Below are positions 26,021 to 34,858 of a DNA stretch of 64,000 nt, in pieces; positions within the stretch are counted from its first letter, which is position 1; every line of letters begins with the position of its first letter. This stretch comes from an uncultured Pelagibacteraceae bacterium (GTDB lineage: Bacteria; Pseudomonadota; Alphaproteobacteria; Pelagibacterales; Pelagibacteraceae). Made by a program: the position numbers and the translations under genes. The notes under the pieces are model-generated. The model was not told where the DNA came from. It searched no databases and saw only the letters and a list, made by a program, of their open reading frames with translations. The stretch is from positions 1-64,000 of the forward strand of contig CABYZW010000001.1 of the NCBI GenBank assembly GCA_902523615.1. Reading direction: 5' to 3'.

Positions 26021-27094
26021 ATGGTATACAAAAAATACTTGGTCGTAGTACCAGGTATTATACTTGCATTTGTTCTTTATTCTCTTTCTCAAGGATTTAA
26101 TAATATAATTGGCATAGAGCTTTTAGAATATAACAAAAGTCCAATATCTACAGCTATGATAGCAATTTTATTAGGAATATTTTTCGGTAATTTTTTTAAA
26201 ATCCGAGACACTTTTCAGAAGGGATTAGATTTTACAAGAGACTATTTATTAAAACTTGGAATTATTTGTTTAGGTATACAATTAAAGCCTTTTGAATTTT
26301 TAGATTTTGGAAAAATCGCTATTCCATTAATATTAATTTGTATAATAAGTGTATTAATAGTTATTAAACTATTAATAAAAAAACTCAAAATACCTACCAG
26401 AATGGCTTATCTAATATCAATAGGCAGCACTGTTTGTGGAACCACTGCAATAATGGCTACAGCACCAGTAATAAAAGCAAATAAAAGTGAGGTGTCTTAT
26501 GCTATTGCTAATATTACTTTATTTGGAATATTGTCTATGCTGTTATACCCATATTTTGCAAATTTTTATTTTGAGGGCAACTCTCTATTTGCTGGTCTAT
26601 TTTTAGGTACTGCAATACACGAAACTTCTCAGGTAGCTGCAGCTGGTCTTATTTACGATCAACAATTTAATAGTCCTGAAACATTAAATATAGCAACTAT
26701 AACTAAACTTATAAGAAATACATCGCTGGTAATAATGATTCCTCTTTTTGCCTTCCTTTATAATAGAGGTCATGCAAATGAGAAAAATTATTCTATTTTA
26801 AATATATTTCCTTATTTTGTATTAGGTTTTGTTGGAATGATAATCGTAAGAAATGTAGGTGATCAAATTTTCTTAATTGATAACACTAGTAATTGGACTG
26901 AAATGATAAATTTTATAAAAACATGTTCTAAAATATTCTTAACTATGGCTATGGCAGCAATAGGTCTATCAACAAATTTGAAAGATATCAAGATTATGGG
27001 GCATAAACCATTTGTTGTTGGATTTGTTTCAATGTTGACTGTAGGGATTGTTAGTATCCTTACTATTGAAATATATCTAAAATTATTTACTTAG
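26021..27094 (+). CDS. Putative sulfate exporter family membrane protein (YeiH/UPF0324)
   Basis: 357 residues and about ten membrane segments. LLKLGIICLGIQLKPFEF, GSTVCGTTAIMATAPVIKA and FLGTAIHETSQVAAAGLIY are signature stretches of the YeiH (Cons_hypoth698) family. Some members sit beside sulfonate genes and are annotated as sulfate/sulfite exporters. It begins 14 bases after suyB, consistent with expelling the sulfite or sulfate made by SuyAB and Xsc. It overlaps the convergent tauE-like gene by 8 bases. Transport direction is inferred from context. Confidence 0.85.
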   Translation: MVYKKYLVVVPGIILAFVLYSLSQGFNNIIGIELLEYNKSPISTAMIAILLGIFFGNFFKIRDTFQKGLDFTRDYLLKLGIICLGIQLKPFEFLDFGKIAIPLILICIISVLIVIKLLIKKLKIPTRMAYLISIGSTVCGTTAIMATAPVIKANKSEVSYAIANITLFGILSMLLYPYFANFYFEGNSLFAGLFLGTAIHETSQVAAAGLIYDQQFNSPETLNIATITKLIRNTSLVIMIPLFAFLYNRGHANEKNYSILNIFPYFVLGFVGMIIVRNVGDQIFLIDNTSNWTEMINFIKTCSKIFLTMAMAAIGLSTNLKDIKIMGHKPFVVGFVSMLTVGIVSILTIEIYLKLFT

Positions 27095-28181
27095 ATTGTT
27101 TTACTACTTTCTTAAAATATTTTTCTCTGAACTTTGAAATTGATCTTCTAATAAATGCGGCGGCAATCCCTAAAATAACAGCAAATAAAATGGAAAATAA
27201 TCCATAAAAAAACGGCATATCTTCAGAAAACTCTTTGATAAATCTTGAAAAAAAATTCAAATCTTTTGATTCTACTGATTTAATTTCATTCTGAATATTT
27301 TCAGCAAAAAAAGTATCATAAGCTATAACGATCCCAACGATTAATAATAAAATTGCCAATAAAGCTTTTAATCCTGAACTGTCTATTTGCTCCCCAAGTT
27401 TTTGTCCTACCTGGACTCCTATTATCGAACCTACAATTAACATTAACACGAGCATTAAATCTATAGAGCCGAAGTTAATTGAATGAAGAAATGTGACTAT
27501 CACACTTACAAAAATCGTAACAAACAAAGACGTTCCAGGAACTAATTTTGTCGGCATTTTAATAATATAAATCATTGCTGGAACTAATATAAAAGCACCA
27601 CCTATACCCATGATAGCTGCTATAAAACCAACAGCTAAACCTATAATTATAGGAGTAAAAATACTTTCATATAATTTAGATTTAGGAAATCTCATCCTAA
27701 AAGGAAGTCCATGTATCCAATAATGAACATGTAATTTTTTTTTCTCTACAATATTTTTTTTGGCTTTATCAATTTCCCCAAGACTTTCGACCAACATTAA
27801 TGTTCCAATTATTGCAAGAATATACATATAAGCTAGAGAAATTATCGTATCTATTTTTCCAATACCTTTAAAATAAGTAAAAGTAAAAATACCTAAAGTT
27901 GTTCCTATAGATCCGCCAATGACAATAATCAAACCCATTTTGTAATCTAAAGTATTTTTTAGCCAATGGGTGGTAGATCCTGATACAGAGGTTGCCAAAA
28001 TATTATTTGCTTCATTAGCAACAGCGTATGCTGGTGGAACTCCCATAAAAATTAAAAAAGGGGTCATTAAAAAACCGCCACCCACTCCAAATAAGCCTGA
28101 GAGAACACCAACAATTGCACTTAATAATAGTATTTCGACTGGATTAATAAAGACTTGGGCTATTGGTAAAAAAACTTCCAT
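27087..28181 (-). CDS. Sulfite exporter TauE/SafE family protein
   Basis: 364 residues with two inverted halves typical of TauE/SafE: VGVLSGLFGVGGGFLMTPFLIFMGVPPAYAVA in the first and VGFIAAIMGIGGAFILVPAMIYIIKMPTKLVPGTSLF in the second. A hydrophilic loop of ~45 residues separates them and another precedes the last helix. Family members export sulfite, sulfoacetate or related anions from cells degrading sulfonates. Placed between the sulfolyase genes and APS reductase, it likely handles sulfite overflow. The small protein gene at 28207 precedes it by 25 bases. Confidence 0.88.
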   Translation of the reverse strand: MEVFLPIAQVFINPVEILLLSAIVGVLSGLFGVGGGFLMTPFLIFMGVPPAYAVANEANNILATSVSGSTTHWLKNTLDYKMGLIIVIGGSIGTTLGIFTFTYFKGIGKIDTIISLAYMYILAIIGTLMLVESLGEIDKAKKNIVEKKKLHVHYWIHGLPFRMRFPKSKLYESIFTPIIIGLAVGFIAAIMGIGGAFILVPAMIYIIKMPTKLVPGTSLFVTIFVSVIVTFLHSINFGSIDLMLVLMLIVGSIIGVQVGQKLGEQIDSSGLKALLAILLLIVGIVIAYDTFFAENIQNEIKSVESKDLNFFSRFIKEFSEDMPFFYGLFSILFAVILGIAAAFIRRSISKFREKYFKKVVKQSK

Positions 28182-28206
28182 CTAATGTAAAAACTTTAAC
28201 TATTAA

Positions 28207-28341
28207 TTATTTAAAAGTTATAAAAGTTCCAACTATAATGAAACCCCAACAGGCAGCAATAGCAGAAAAAATTCCAGTTTTAATAAAAGATGATTTTTTA
28301 CTTGTTATTTTATTTAAGATTTTTAAATTTGAAAGGTACAT
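28207..28341 (-). CDS. Small membrane protein (44 aa) ahead of the TauE-like gene
   Basis: Missed by the track. The ATG at 28341 gives MYLSNLKILNKITSKKSSFIK, then a single membrane helix (TGIFSAIAACWGFIIVGTFITF) and a stop at 28207. It begins with a basic amphipathic stretch and ends in the helix, so it is probably tail-inserted. It sits 25 bases before the TauE-family gene on the same strand and may be a small subunit of the exporter. The + ORF at 28163-28345 is its antisense shadow. Confidence 0.6.
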   Translation of the reverse strand: MYLSNLKILNKITSKKSSFIKTGIFSAIAACWGFIIVGTFITFK

Positions 28342-28385
28342 TTAATTTACTGAATACACCCAGTAAAAAAATTGTCAAATCTTAA

Positions 28386-28736
28386 TTAATAAATTGTTGC
28401 ACCAAAGATCTTGATCAAGTCATCCTCTACGCCAAGTACTAATCTTCCTAAAAATTCTCCAGGTATTTCCTTATTAGTTTGTTTGATCAGTACTGTGATA
28501 TGGTCACCTCTTCTCAGAGTTCCAAAGGGCTCATAAGTTTCATTCAAATTGGTTATTATTTTATTGTTAGCCCATTGTTTTCCAAGTTCTACCTCATTAG
28601 CTCCAAACAGCATTTGTGTTGAAAAATCCTTAGTAAAACCACCATAATCTTTCATATTTGAGGCTCGAACTAGATTTTCCCAAAAAGGTTTGGCAATTGC
28701 AAAAATCTCCTCATCTGATTTTGCTAAAAGATCCAT
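28386..28736 (-). CDS. Hypothetical protein encoded with APS reductase
   Basis: 116 residues, soluble, no signal. Helical N-terminus (DEEIFAIAKPFWENLVRASNM) followed by beta strands (RGDHITVLIKQTNK, GEFLGRLVLGVEDDLIKIFGATIY). This order, helices then a curved sheet, would suit an NTF2/cystatin-like fold, but I do not recognise the family. It follows aprA by 17 bases on the same strand, so a helper role in sulfite oxidation is the natural guess. No metal or cofactor motif is visible. Confidence 0.6.
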   Translation of the reverse strand: MDLLAKSDEEIFAIAKPFWENLVRASNMKDYGGFTKDFSTQMLFGANEVELGKQWANNKIITNLNETYEPFGTLRRGDHITVLIKQTNKEIPGEFLGRLVLGVEDDLIKIFGATIY

Positions 28737-28753
28737 TAAATTATTCTAGATTT

Positions 28754-30613
28754 TTATGAGGCCTTTTTCTTCTCTTTTTCATCCACAATATGATAAACTG
28801 GAACTTTCTCCATTGAAAATTTTCCAGTTTTAGGATCTCTTCTTGAAACAGTTAAACAGTGCCAGTTTTCATCGTCTAGTTTCATATGATCTCCTCTATA
28901 ATAATAACCTGGCCAACGAGTTTCTTCTCTAAAAAGTGTATGTTCTGTAACACATTGAGATGTAAGAGTTCTATGCTTTAACTCCCAAGCTCTCATTAAT
29001 TGATGATAATCCTCTGCACCAACATTTTCTAAATCTTCTTGAAGCCACACCAATAACTCTAAGGCTCTCTTAAGCATATTACCGTTCGTCATATAATTTG
29101 CAGTTATTCCACCAACATACTCATCCATAATTTTTTGAAGTCTTTGTAAACCTTGTATTGGAGAAATATAACTTGGAGACACTGTTCCTCCAGTAATTTC
29201 GTTTTGAGCTACAGTATAATTATCAAGCGGTTTATAAACCTCTTTTTTAAAATTATCACACTGTTGGTCTGAAACTTGAATACCTATGGCTTTTTGATCT
29301 TCAATATATTTAACCGCAGCTTTTGCAGCCAATCTTCCTTCTGTAAATGATCCAGATGAAAATTTATGTGCACTTCCTCCAACAGTGTCTCCCGCACCAA
29401 ACAGACCATTTATAGTTAACATTCTATTATAGCCCCAAAAATATTCTGGAGGGGAAAGATCTTCTGGTCCACTTACCCAGGCTCCAGAACAAGTTGCGTG
29501 TGAACCCATTACATATGGTTCTGATGTAGTTAACTCTGGATTTGTATACTTGGGATCTATATTTTGTGATGCCCAAACAACTGCTTGACCGACAGTCATT
29601 CCTAAAAAGTTTTCCCAACCCACTGTTTCTAAATGTGGGTCTTGAAAAGCCTCTGTTGTAACCATTTGAATCGGACCGTTACCTGAGGCTACTTCTTGAA
29701 TAAATGCATGATTTCTTAAACATGTTGGGGTTGGATGATGATCAATATATTCTCCTACTAATTCTTTAGTTTGATCATACCACTTCTTCTCGTAATTCTC
29801 TCCATTAGCATTTTGGGTATAAGTTTTTAAATGTAAAAAATATGCTCCAACCGGTCCGTAACCGTCCTTAAATCTACATAAAACAATTCTATTTTCCATT
29901 TGTGTCATTTTAGCACCTGCAGCAATAGGTAATGCGTAAGCTGAACCATTGCTCCATGGAGCATACCAAGTTCTTCCCATCCCTTCTCCAACAGCTCTAG
30001 GTTTAAAGATATGAGATGCACCTCCAGCTGCAACTATAACTGTTTTTGACCTAAAAACATGAAAATCCCCTGTTCGCATATTGAATCCCACTGCACCACC
30101 AATTCTATTTTCTTGAGACTCGTCCATCAACAAATGAGTAACTATTATTCTATTATAAATTTTGTCTGCTGATTTTTTTGCAGCCTCTGCAACGATAGGT
30201 TTATAACTTTCACCGTGGATCATGATTTGCCATTTACCCTCTCTTAGGTATCTACCTGTCTTTTCATTCTTCATCATTGGAAGACCCCATTCATCAAACA
30301 TATGAACAGTAGAGTCGACGTGTCTTGCCATATCATAACCTAAATCCTCCCGAACCAATCCCATAAGATCGTTTCTTGCATATCTTACATGATCCTCAGG
30401 TTGATTTTCGTTCCATTGCATACCCATATAACAGTTAATTGCATAAAGACCTTGAGCGACTGCCCCACTCCGGTCGATATTTGCTTTTTCTACACAAATT
30501 ATTTTTAAATCTCTTCCCCAGTGCCTTGCTTCAAAAGTAGCACCGGTTCCAGCCATTCCACCGCCAACAACTAATACATCACACTCTTCATAATGTGTTT
30601 TATGTTTAGCCAT
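28754..30613 (-). CDS. aprA: Adenylylsulfate reductase subunit alpha
   Basis: 619 residues, a fumarate reductase/succinate dehydrogenase-type flavoprotein. The FAD motif is DVLVVGGGMAGTGATFEARHW, then SGAVAQGLYAINCYMG, AGGASHIFKPRAVGEG and NGLFGAGDTVGGSAHKFSSGSF, all typical of AprA. It interconverts AMP plus sulfite and adenosine 5'-phosphosulfate; in an aerobic sulfonate degrader the direction is sulfite to APS. Its start shares one base with the aprB stop, and aprM lies upstream. The small ORF at 29427 is a shadow. Confidence 0.95.
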   Translation of the reverse strand: MAKHKTHYEECDVLVVGGGMAGTGATFEARHWGRDLKIICVEKANIDRSGAVAQGLYAINCYMGMQWNENQPEDHVRYARNDLMGLVREDLGYDMARHVDSTVHMFDEWGLPMMKNEKTGRYLREGKWQIMIHGESYKPIVAEAAKKSADKIYNRIIVTHLLMDESQENRIGGAVGFNMRTGDFHVFRSKTVIVAAGGASHIFKPRAVGEGMGRTWYAPWSNGSAYALPIAAGAKMTQMENRIVLCRFKDGYGPVGAYFLHLKTYTQNANGENYEKKWYDQTKELVGEYIDHHPTPTCLRNHAFIQEVASGNGPIQMVTTEAFQDPHLETVGWENFLGMTVGQAVVWASQNIDPKYTNPELTTSEPYVMGSHATCSGAWVSGPEDLSPPEYFWGYNRMLTINGLFGAGDTVGGSAHKFSSGSFTEGRLAAKAAVKYIEDQKAIGIQVSDQQCDNFKKEVYKPLDNYTVAQNEITGGTVSPSYISPIQGLQRLQKIMDEYVGGITANYMTNGNMLKRALELLVWLQEDLENVGAEDYHQLMRAWELKHRTLTSQCVTEHTLFREETRWPGYYYRGDHMKLDDENWHCLTVSRRDPKTGKFSMEKVPVYHIVDEKEKKKAS

Positions 30614-31083
30614 TAATAGTAAACACCTTTTTTAAAAGACTCCTTTGGAACAGTTGGTAGCTCTTGATCTGTATTTAATCCTTCTGGTTCGGAATAAAGT
30701 CTTTGAGAGTTAATCTCACCTTGATTGGGTTTATCACCTTCAGCAAGTTTAGGAATAAATTTACCCCATGGTTTAGTTGTTATTGGAGAAACAAAGTTTT
30801 TTTCTGTTCCATTTCTAAATTTGATTTTCCATGAAATGGTGCCCTTCTCTTCCTCTCTTCTAACTCTTACACTATGTCCCATAGGAGCAAAGTCGGCATA
30901 ACCACGGACATCTATTGCATGATTAGGACAAGCCTTAACGCATGAATAACACTCCCAACAAAAATTTGGTTCTATATTTTTCGCACGTCTAATATTTTCA
31001 TCAATGTGCATAATATCTGAAGGACAAATATCTACACAATGCCCACAACCATCACATCTTGTCATATAAACAAAAGTCGACAT
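30613..31083 (-). CDS. aprB: Adenylylsulfate reductase subunit beta (ferredoxin type)
   Basis: 156 residues. Two [4Fe-4S] clusters are laid out as CDGCGHCVDICPSDIM and CWECYSCVKACPNHAID near the N-terminus. A C-terminal extension (KPWGKFIPKLAEGDKPN...) wraps the alpha subunit in known AprAB structures. It passes electrons from the FAD of AprA towards the membrane subunit AprM. Coupled to aprA by a one-base stop/start overlap. Confidence 0.95.
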   Translation of the reverse strand: MSTFVYMTRCDGCGHCVDICPSDIMHIDENIRRAKNIEPNFCWECYSCVKACPNHAIDVRGYADFAPMGHSVRVRREEEKGTISWKIKFRNGTEKNFVSPITTKPWGKFIPKLAEGDKPNQGEINSQRLYSEPEGLNTDQELPTVPKESFKKGVYY

Positions 31084-31115
31084 AATTTTATTTTCTCCTA
31101 ATTTCTAATATCATA

Positions 31116-31910
31116 TTAATAGTGTTTTGGCTCTTCTCTTTTTATACCTAGGCCAAATTGCTCAGGTGCATCTGCTGGTGGTGGTAAATTATCTCTAGAA
31201 CCATCGGCTTCTGCTAAATTTTTTTGAATTGCTGCACCAGGTTTATAAAACATGTGTGCAAATTTAGACCAGTATACACCTCCAAATAAAGCCAGATTCG
31301 CTAAAACAAATAATGTAAGAAATAAAAAAGATAATCCAACTTGACCATTATATTGAGTATAAGACCATGCTAACCCGAAAGTTGCACAGGCTAGTAAAGC
31401 AAGAACAAATAAATCTGCTTTAATAATTCTATACCAGGGATGAGCCTCTGCTGATACATCAACTCTTAAAAAAAACCAAAACCAGTAACCACCTAAGCAC
31501 GTGAGTATCGCTCCGATGTGCCAAAGTAAAGACCAAAACTCAGAGTTAGATTTACCTATACCCGTATAACCAAAAACTAATACGGATGAAGATACCCAAA
31601 ATAAAATTGTGCCGTACATACCTAAAACATGAGCTAATCTTCTTTTTCCAAAACCTAATTCTGAAGTTGTACCAATATCTACAACTGTTGTTTTTGCAAT
31701 TATTGAAGTCTTTTCACCAATTCCCAATTTTTTAGTAGCAGCTAATTTGGCTTTTTTTGCATTATTAAAAAAGTAAGTCAAATTTTTATGGTGTATCATT
31801 TGAATAACCGTTCCAGCAATAATTAGAATTATCATTGCAAAAATAAAACCTTGCATAACTAAAGGAGAGAGAGTCTCTGCTAATATTGAAAATGGGTTTG
31901 TTTGTAACAT
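31116..31910 (-). CDS. aprM: AprM-like membrane anchor of APS reductase
   Basis: 264 residues with about five membrane helices and several His in or near helices (IQMIHHKNL, RRLAHVLGMYG, SLLWHIGAIL, KFAHMFYK), as expected for a haem-b, NarI-like quinone-reducing subunit. Sulfur-oxidising bacteria encode AprM next to aprBA so that electrons from sulfite reach the quinone pool. It is the first gene of the aprM-aprB-aprA run. The call rests on topology and context as much as on motifs. Confidence 0.8.
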   Translation of the reverse strand: MLQTNPFSILAETLSPLVMQGFIFAMIILIIAGTVIQMIHHKNLTYFFNNAKKAKLAATKKLGIGEKTSIIAKTTVVDIGTTSELGFGKRRLAHVLGMYGTILFWVSSSVLVFGYTGIGKSNSEFWSLLWHIGAILTCLGGYWFWFFLRVDVSAEAHPWYRIIKADLFVLALLACATFGLAWSYTQYNGQVGLSFLFLTLFVLANLALFGGVYWSKFAHMFYKPGAAIQKNLAEADGSRDNLPPPADAPEQFGLGIKREEPKHY

Positions 31911-32008
31911 ATCCGCCTAATGTTAATTTTTTTTTAAAGATAAATATCTAATCTACTTAAAAAAAGAGATCAACCTCAAACTAAGGGCAATTTATCTTTA
32001 TATTAAGG

Positions 32009-32407
32009 CTATTTTTTTCTTTTATAGTGTTGCTTACTTGGAATAACTGATCTAACTCCCCCTTGTGGATTCTCCACGTCTCCAGGTCTTCTTGGTATTA
32101 AATGAAAATGGCAATGTAGGATCGATTGACCTGAAACTTTACCGATATTAGTTCCTAAATTAAAACCTTCTACATCTTGGTCCTTATTTAGAATATCTTT
32201 TTTAACAGCCTTTATGAGATCATTACAGGCAACAAGTTCTTCATTTGTTAAATCAAAAAAATTCTTCATATGCCTCTTGGGTATTATTAAACAATGATAT
32301 CTTGAAACTGGATAAGTATCATAACTAGCGTAAGCAAGATGATTTTTAATTATAATACTACTTTCTTTGCAATTACAAAATAAACATGGATCATTTGGAT
32401 CTCTCAT
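32009..32407 (-). CDS. HIT family protein
   Basis: 132 residues. The histidine triad appears as SILHCHFHLIPR (HxHxH), and the N-terminus has CLFCNCKESSI with a possible zinc site and YPVSRYHCLIIPKRHMKNF. HIT proteins are nucleotide hydrolases/transferases acting on AMP-linked substrates such as adenosine phosphoramidate. It lies three bases after the pabC gene on the same strand; no specific link to folate synthesis is known. Confidence 0.9.
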   Translation of the reverse strand: MRDPNDPCLFCNCKESSIIIKNHLAYASYDTYPVSRYHCLIIPKRHMKNFFDLTNEELVACNDLIKAVKKDILNKDQDVEGFNLGTNIGKVSGQSILHCHFHLIPRRPGDVENPQGGVRSVIPSKQHYKRKK

Positions 32408-32410
32408 AAA

Positions 32411-33181
32411 TCAAAATTTATATAAACCAGTTCTGCTTATAGCTGAATTATAATATTTAGAAAATATTTTGTATTGATCTAACTTTTTTCTTTTCCAACC
32501 TAATTGTTTTATATTCTTAACAGAGGCAACACCTTTACCAGAACCAATTAATAATATTTCCTCATAATTATTTAATTCACTTAAAAAAATTTCTTTTTTT
32601 AATATTTTTTTTTTTGATTTAAAGAAATTATAAGTTATTCCCTTATAAAAATTTTTTGTAGGAGAAAATATATCACTTTTACAAACAAATAAGAGATTTG
32701 ATGTACCAGTTTCAAAAAGTTTATTTCTATGAACAAGTCCAATATCTGATTTAGAATTATCTATCTTGGATAAATAAGATAAAATTTTTTTATATTTGAG
32801 ATTTTTATAACTAGGATTTTCTCTTTTTAAATTTACAAGTTTTAAGCTAAAATCCAACTTTGGCTTTAATCTTTTTCTCAAAGATATTGATAAAATATTT
32901 TTATTTAAGGCAACTCTCAAAAGATGATTGTAATTTTTTTTTTTTGATAAATTTTTATTGATAGTTTTTAAAATATCGTTTTTAAGATTTCTTTTATTGA
33001 TATTATAACTTTTTAAAGACTTTATTAAATTTTGAATGTGTTCTTTAAAAAATAAAATTTTAGGGGGTTTTCCATAAACCCACATTGTTGTGAAAATTCC
33101 ATGGTCACCCCATAAATCTTTATAATTAATTTCTTTAAGATCTTTAAGACGATAAGATTTTTTTAATGAGTAAATTACCAT
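32411..33181 (-). CDS. pabC: Class IV aminotransferase, probable 4-amino-4-deoxychorismate lyase
   Basis: 256 residues. HGIFTTMWVYGKPPKILFFKEHI matches the start of fold-type IV PLP enzymes, LKYKKILSYL holds the PLP lysine region, and FETGTSNLLFV is the family's cofactor-phosphate loop. PabC splits aminodeoxychorismate into p-aminobenzoate and pyruvate for folate. It overlaps pabA by 38 bases and is encoded downstream of pabB and pabA, which is the main reason for the PabC call over D-amino acid or branched-chain transaminase. Very Lys-rich, as are its neighbours. Confidence 0.8.
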   Translation of the reverse strand: MVIYSLKKSYRLKDLKEINYKDLWGDHGIFTTMWVYGKPPKILFFKEHIQNLIKSLKSYNINKRNLKNDILKTINKNLSKKKNYNHLLRVALNKNILSISLRKRLKPKLDFSLKLVNLKRENPSYKNLKYKKILSYLSKIDNSKSDIGLVHRNKLFETGTSNLLFVCKSDIFSPTKNFYKGITYNFFKSKKKILKKEIFLSELNNYEEILLIGSGKGVASVKNIKQLGWKRKKLDQYKIFSKYYNSAISRTGLYKF

Positions 33182-33701
33182 TGGTTGTTAAAAATGATTC
33201 TGGGTGAAATTGAAATCCATAAATCTTTTCTTTTTTATTTTCAAAAGCCATAGCCACTTTTGACTCTAAACATCTCATTGTTATATCAAAATTATTAATT
33301 TTAAAAGGTTCTTTTAATTTCAAAGAATGATAGCGACCAACTTTAAATATTTTATTTTTTTGAAATAATGAGTTTTGGCTTGTTACTTTAATATTAGATT
33401 GAAAACCATGATAAATTTTTTTTTGTTCTATAATCTGTCCCCCCTCACAGAATAGAATTTGTTGAAAACCTAAGCATATACCTATTATTTTTTTTTTGCT
33501 TTTATATTGATAATAAATTTTTGAGGTAAATGGATAATTTTTGGGATTACCTGGCCCTGGTGAAAAAACAATAGTCTTAGCTTTTTTAAGTTTTGATTTT
33601 TTTATATTGTTGTAATTATCGCATTCTACTTCATCAAACAATGAAAATTGGTGAACAACATTTTGCGTAAATGAGTCGTTATGGTCTATTACATAAATCA
33701 T
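33144..33701 (-). CDS. pabA: Aminodeoxychorismate/anthranilate synthase glutamine amidotransferase subunit
   Basis: 185 residues, class I glutamine amidotransferase. DHNDSFTQNVVHQF opens the domain, IVFSPGPGNPKNYP precedes the nucleophile in GICLGFQQILF, and FQFHPESFLT holds the catalytic His and Glu. It supplies ammonia to the partner synthase PabB, with which it overlaps by 4 bases. Such subunits are often shared between folate and tryptophan pathways. Confidence 0.88.
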   Translation of the reverse strand: MIYVIDHNDSFTQNVVHQFSLFDEVECDNYNNIKKSKLKKAKTIVFSPGPGNPKNYPFTSKIYYQYKSKKKIIGICLGFQQILFCEGGQIIEQKKIYHGFQSNIKVTSQNSLFQKNKIFKVGRYHSLKLKEPFKINNFDITMRCLESKVAMAFENKKEKIYGFQFHPESFLTTNGNLLIKKILSS

Positions 33702-34858
33702 TTAAAAAGATCAATTAGAGCTTTAGCTTTAATATAATTTTCGGTAAATTCATGCTTTGAATTACTATCAACAACAACACCTGAAGCAACAGAAATCTCA
33801 GAAACATTTTTAAAATTTAAAATTGATCTAATAATAATATTAAATTTTAAATCACCATTAAATTTTAAATATCCAAAACTTCCAGTATATATATTCCTAT
33901 TTTCTTTTTCTTGATCGTTCAAAAGATTAAGGGTACTTATTTTTGGACAACCTATAACTGATCCCCCAGGCATCATTGCCTTAATTATATCAATATTTCT
34001 TACGTTATCTTTAAGTTTACCTTTTATTAAACTTACATAATGAAAAAGATCCTTATACTCCTCAACTATTTTTTCTTTGAATAATTGCACTGAACCAACC
34101 TTACATATACGTGACAAGTCACTTCGCTCCATATCTACAATCATATTATGTTCCTTAGTTTCTTTAAGATTATTTCTAAAATATTTTAAAGCTTTATTTT
34201 TGTTCATATCTTTATTTTTTTTAACTGTTCCTGCTATAGGTTTTGTAGTTATTGTAGACCCTTTTTTAGTAATCAAATTTTCAGGTGAGCAACTAATTAT
34301 AGAGTAATTTTTATCTTTAATCATAAAAGACTCAGGGGCTAAATTGGTTTGTGACAATCTGCAGAAAAGATATAAAGGATCAATTTTTGATTTCATTTTA
34401 TATTTAGTGCAAATTTTAATTTGATATGTTTCTCCACTTTTTATCTTTTTTTTAAATTTGTTAAAAATCTTAGTATATGACTTTTGATTAATATTGATTT
34501 TGAATTTTTTTTTAAAAACAAATTTATTTTTTTGATAATAGATAAGTTTATTATTAAGACTGATTATTTTTTCTGGTTTATAAAAAATTCCTTTTGGAAA
34601 ATTTAGACTTTTTTGTTTAGGGACCTTTACACCTATAAGATTATTTAATAATTCATAACCAAAAAAACCAATGAATAAATCTGTAGGTTTTGATTTTTTG
34701 ACTGACCTTTTTTTATTTAAAAAACGTAAAACATTTTTGTTATTGAGAATAATTTTTTTTGAAAAATCTGTATATAAATTAAATCCCTTGTCAGATTTAT
34801 AAATGATATAAGATTTTTTTAATCTATTAATATCTTTTAGTTGACTTATTTTACTCAA
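33698..34858 (-). CDS. pabB: Aminodeoxychorismate synthase component I (or anthranilate synthase component I)
   Basis: 386 residues, chorismate-utilising (MST) fold. Visible motifs: PESFMIKDKNYSIISCSPE, TKPIAGTVKKN, EHNMIVDMERSDLSRIC, AMMPGGSVIGCPK and ASGVVVDSNSKHE. Many PabB enzymes have PIKGT with a catalytic Lys, whereas anthranilate synthases have PIAGT; this protein has PIAGT, so motif and context disagree. Because pabA and a class IV lyase follow at once, p-aminobenzoate synthesis is preferred. Its start overlaps the MFS gene by 4 bases. Confidence 0.78.
   Translation of the reverse strand: MSKISQLKDINRLKKSYIIYKSDKGFNLYTDFSKKIILNNKNVLRFLNKKRSVKKSKPTDLFIGFFGYELLNNLIGVKVPKQKSLNFPKGIFYKPEKIISLNNKLIYYQKNKFVFKKKFKININQKSYTKIFNKFKKKIKSGETYQIKICTKYKMKSKIDPLYLFCRLSQTNLAPESFMIKDKNYSIISCSPENLITKKGSTITTKPIAGTVKKNKDMNKNKALKYFRNNLKETKEHNMIVDMERSDLSRICKVGSVQLFKEKIVEEYKDLFHYVSLIKGKLKDNVRNIDIIKAMMPGGSVIGCPKISTLNLLNDQEKENRNIYTGSFGYLKFNGDLKFNIIIRSILNFKNVSEISVASGVVVDSNSKHEFTENYIKAKALIDLFK

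Noticed and set aside
28163-28345. Plus-strand 60-aa ORF
   Set aside because: It is antisense to the small membrane ORF at 28207-28341, which has the better composition and position.
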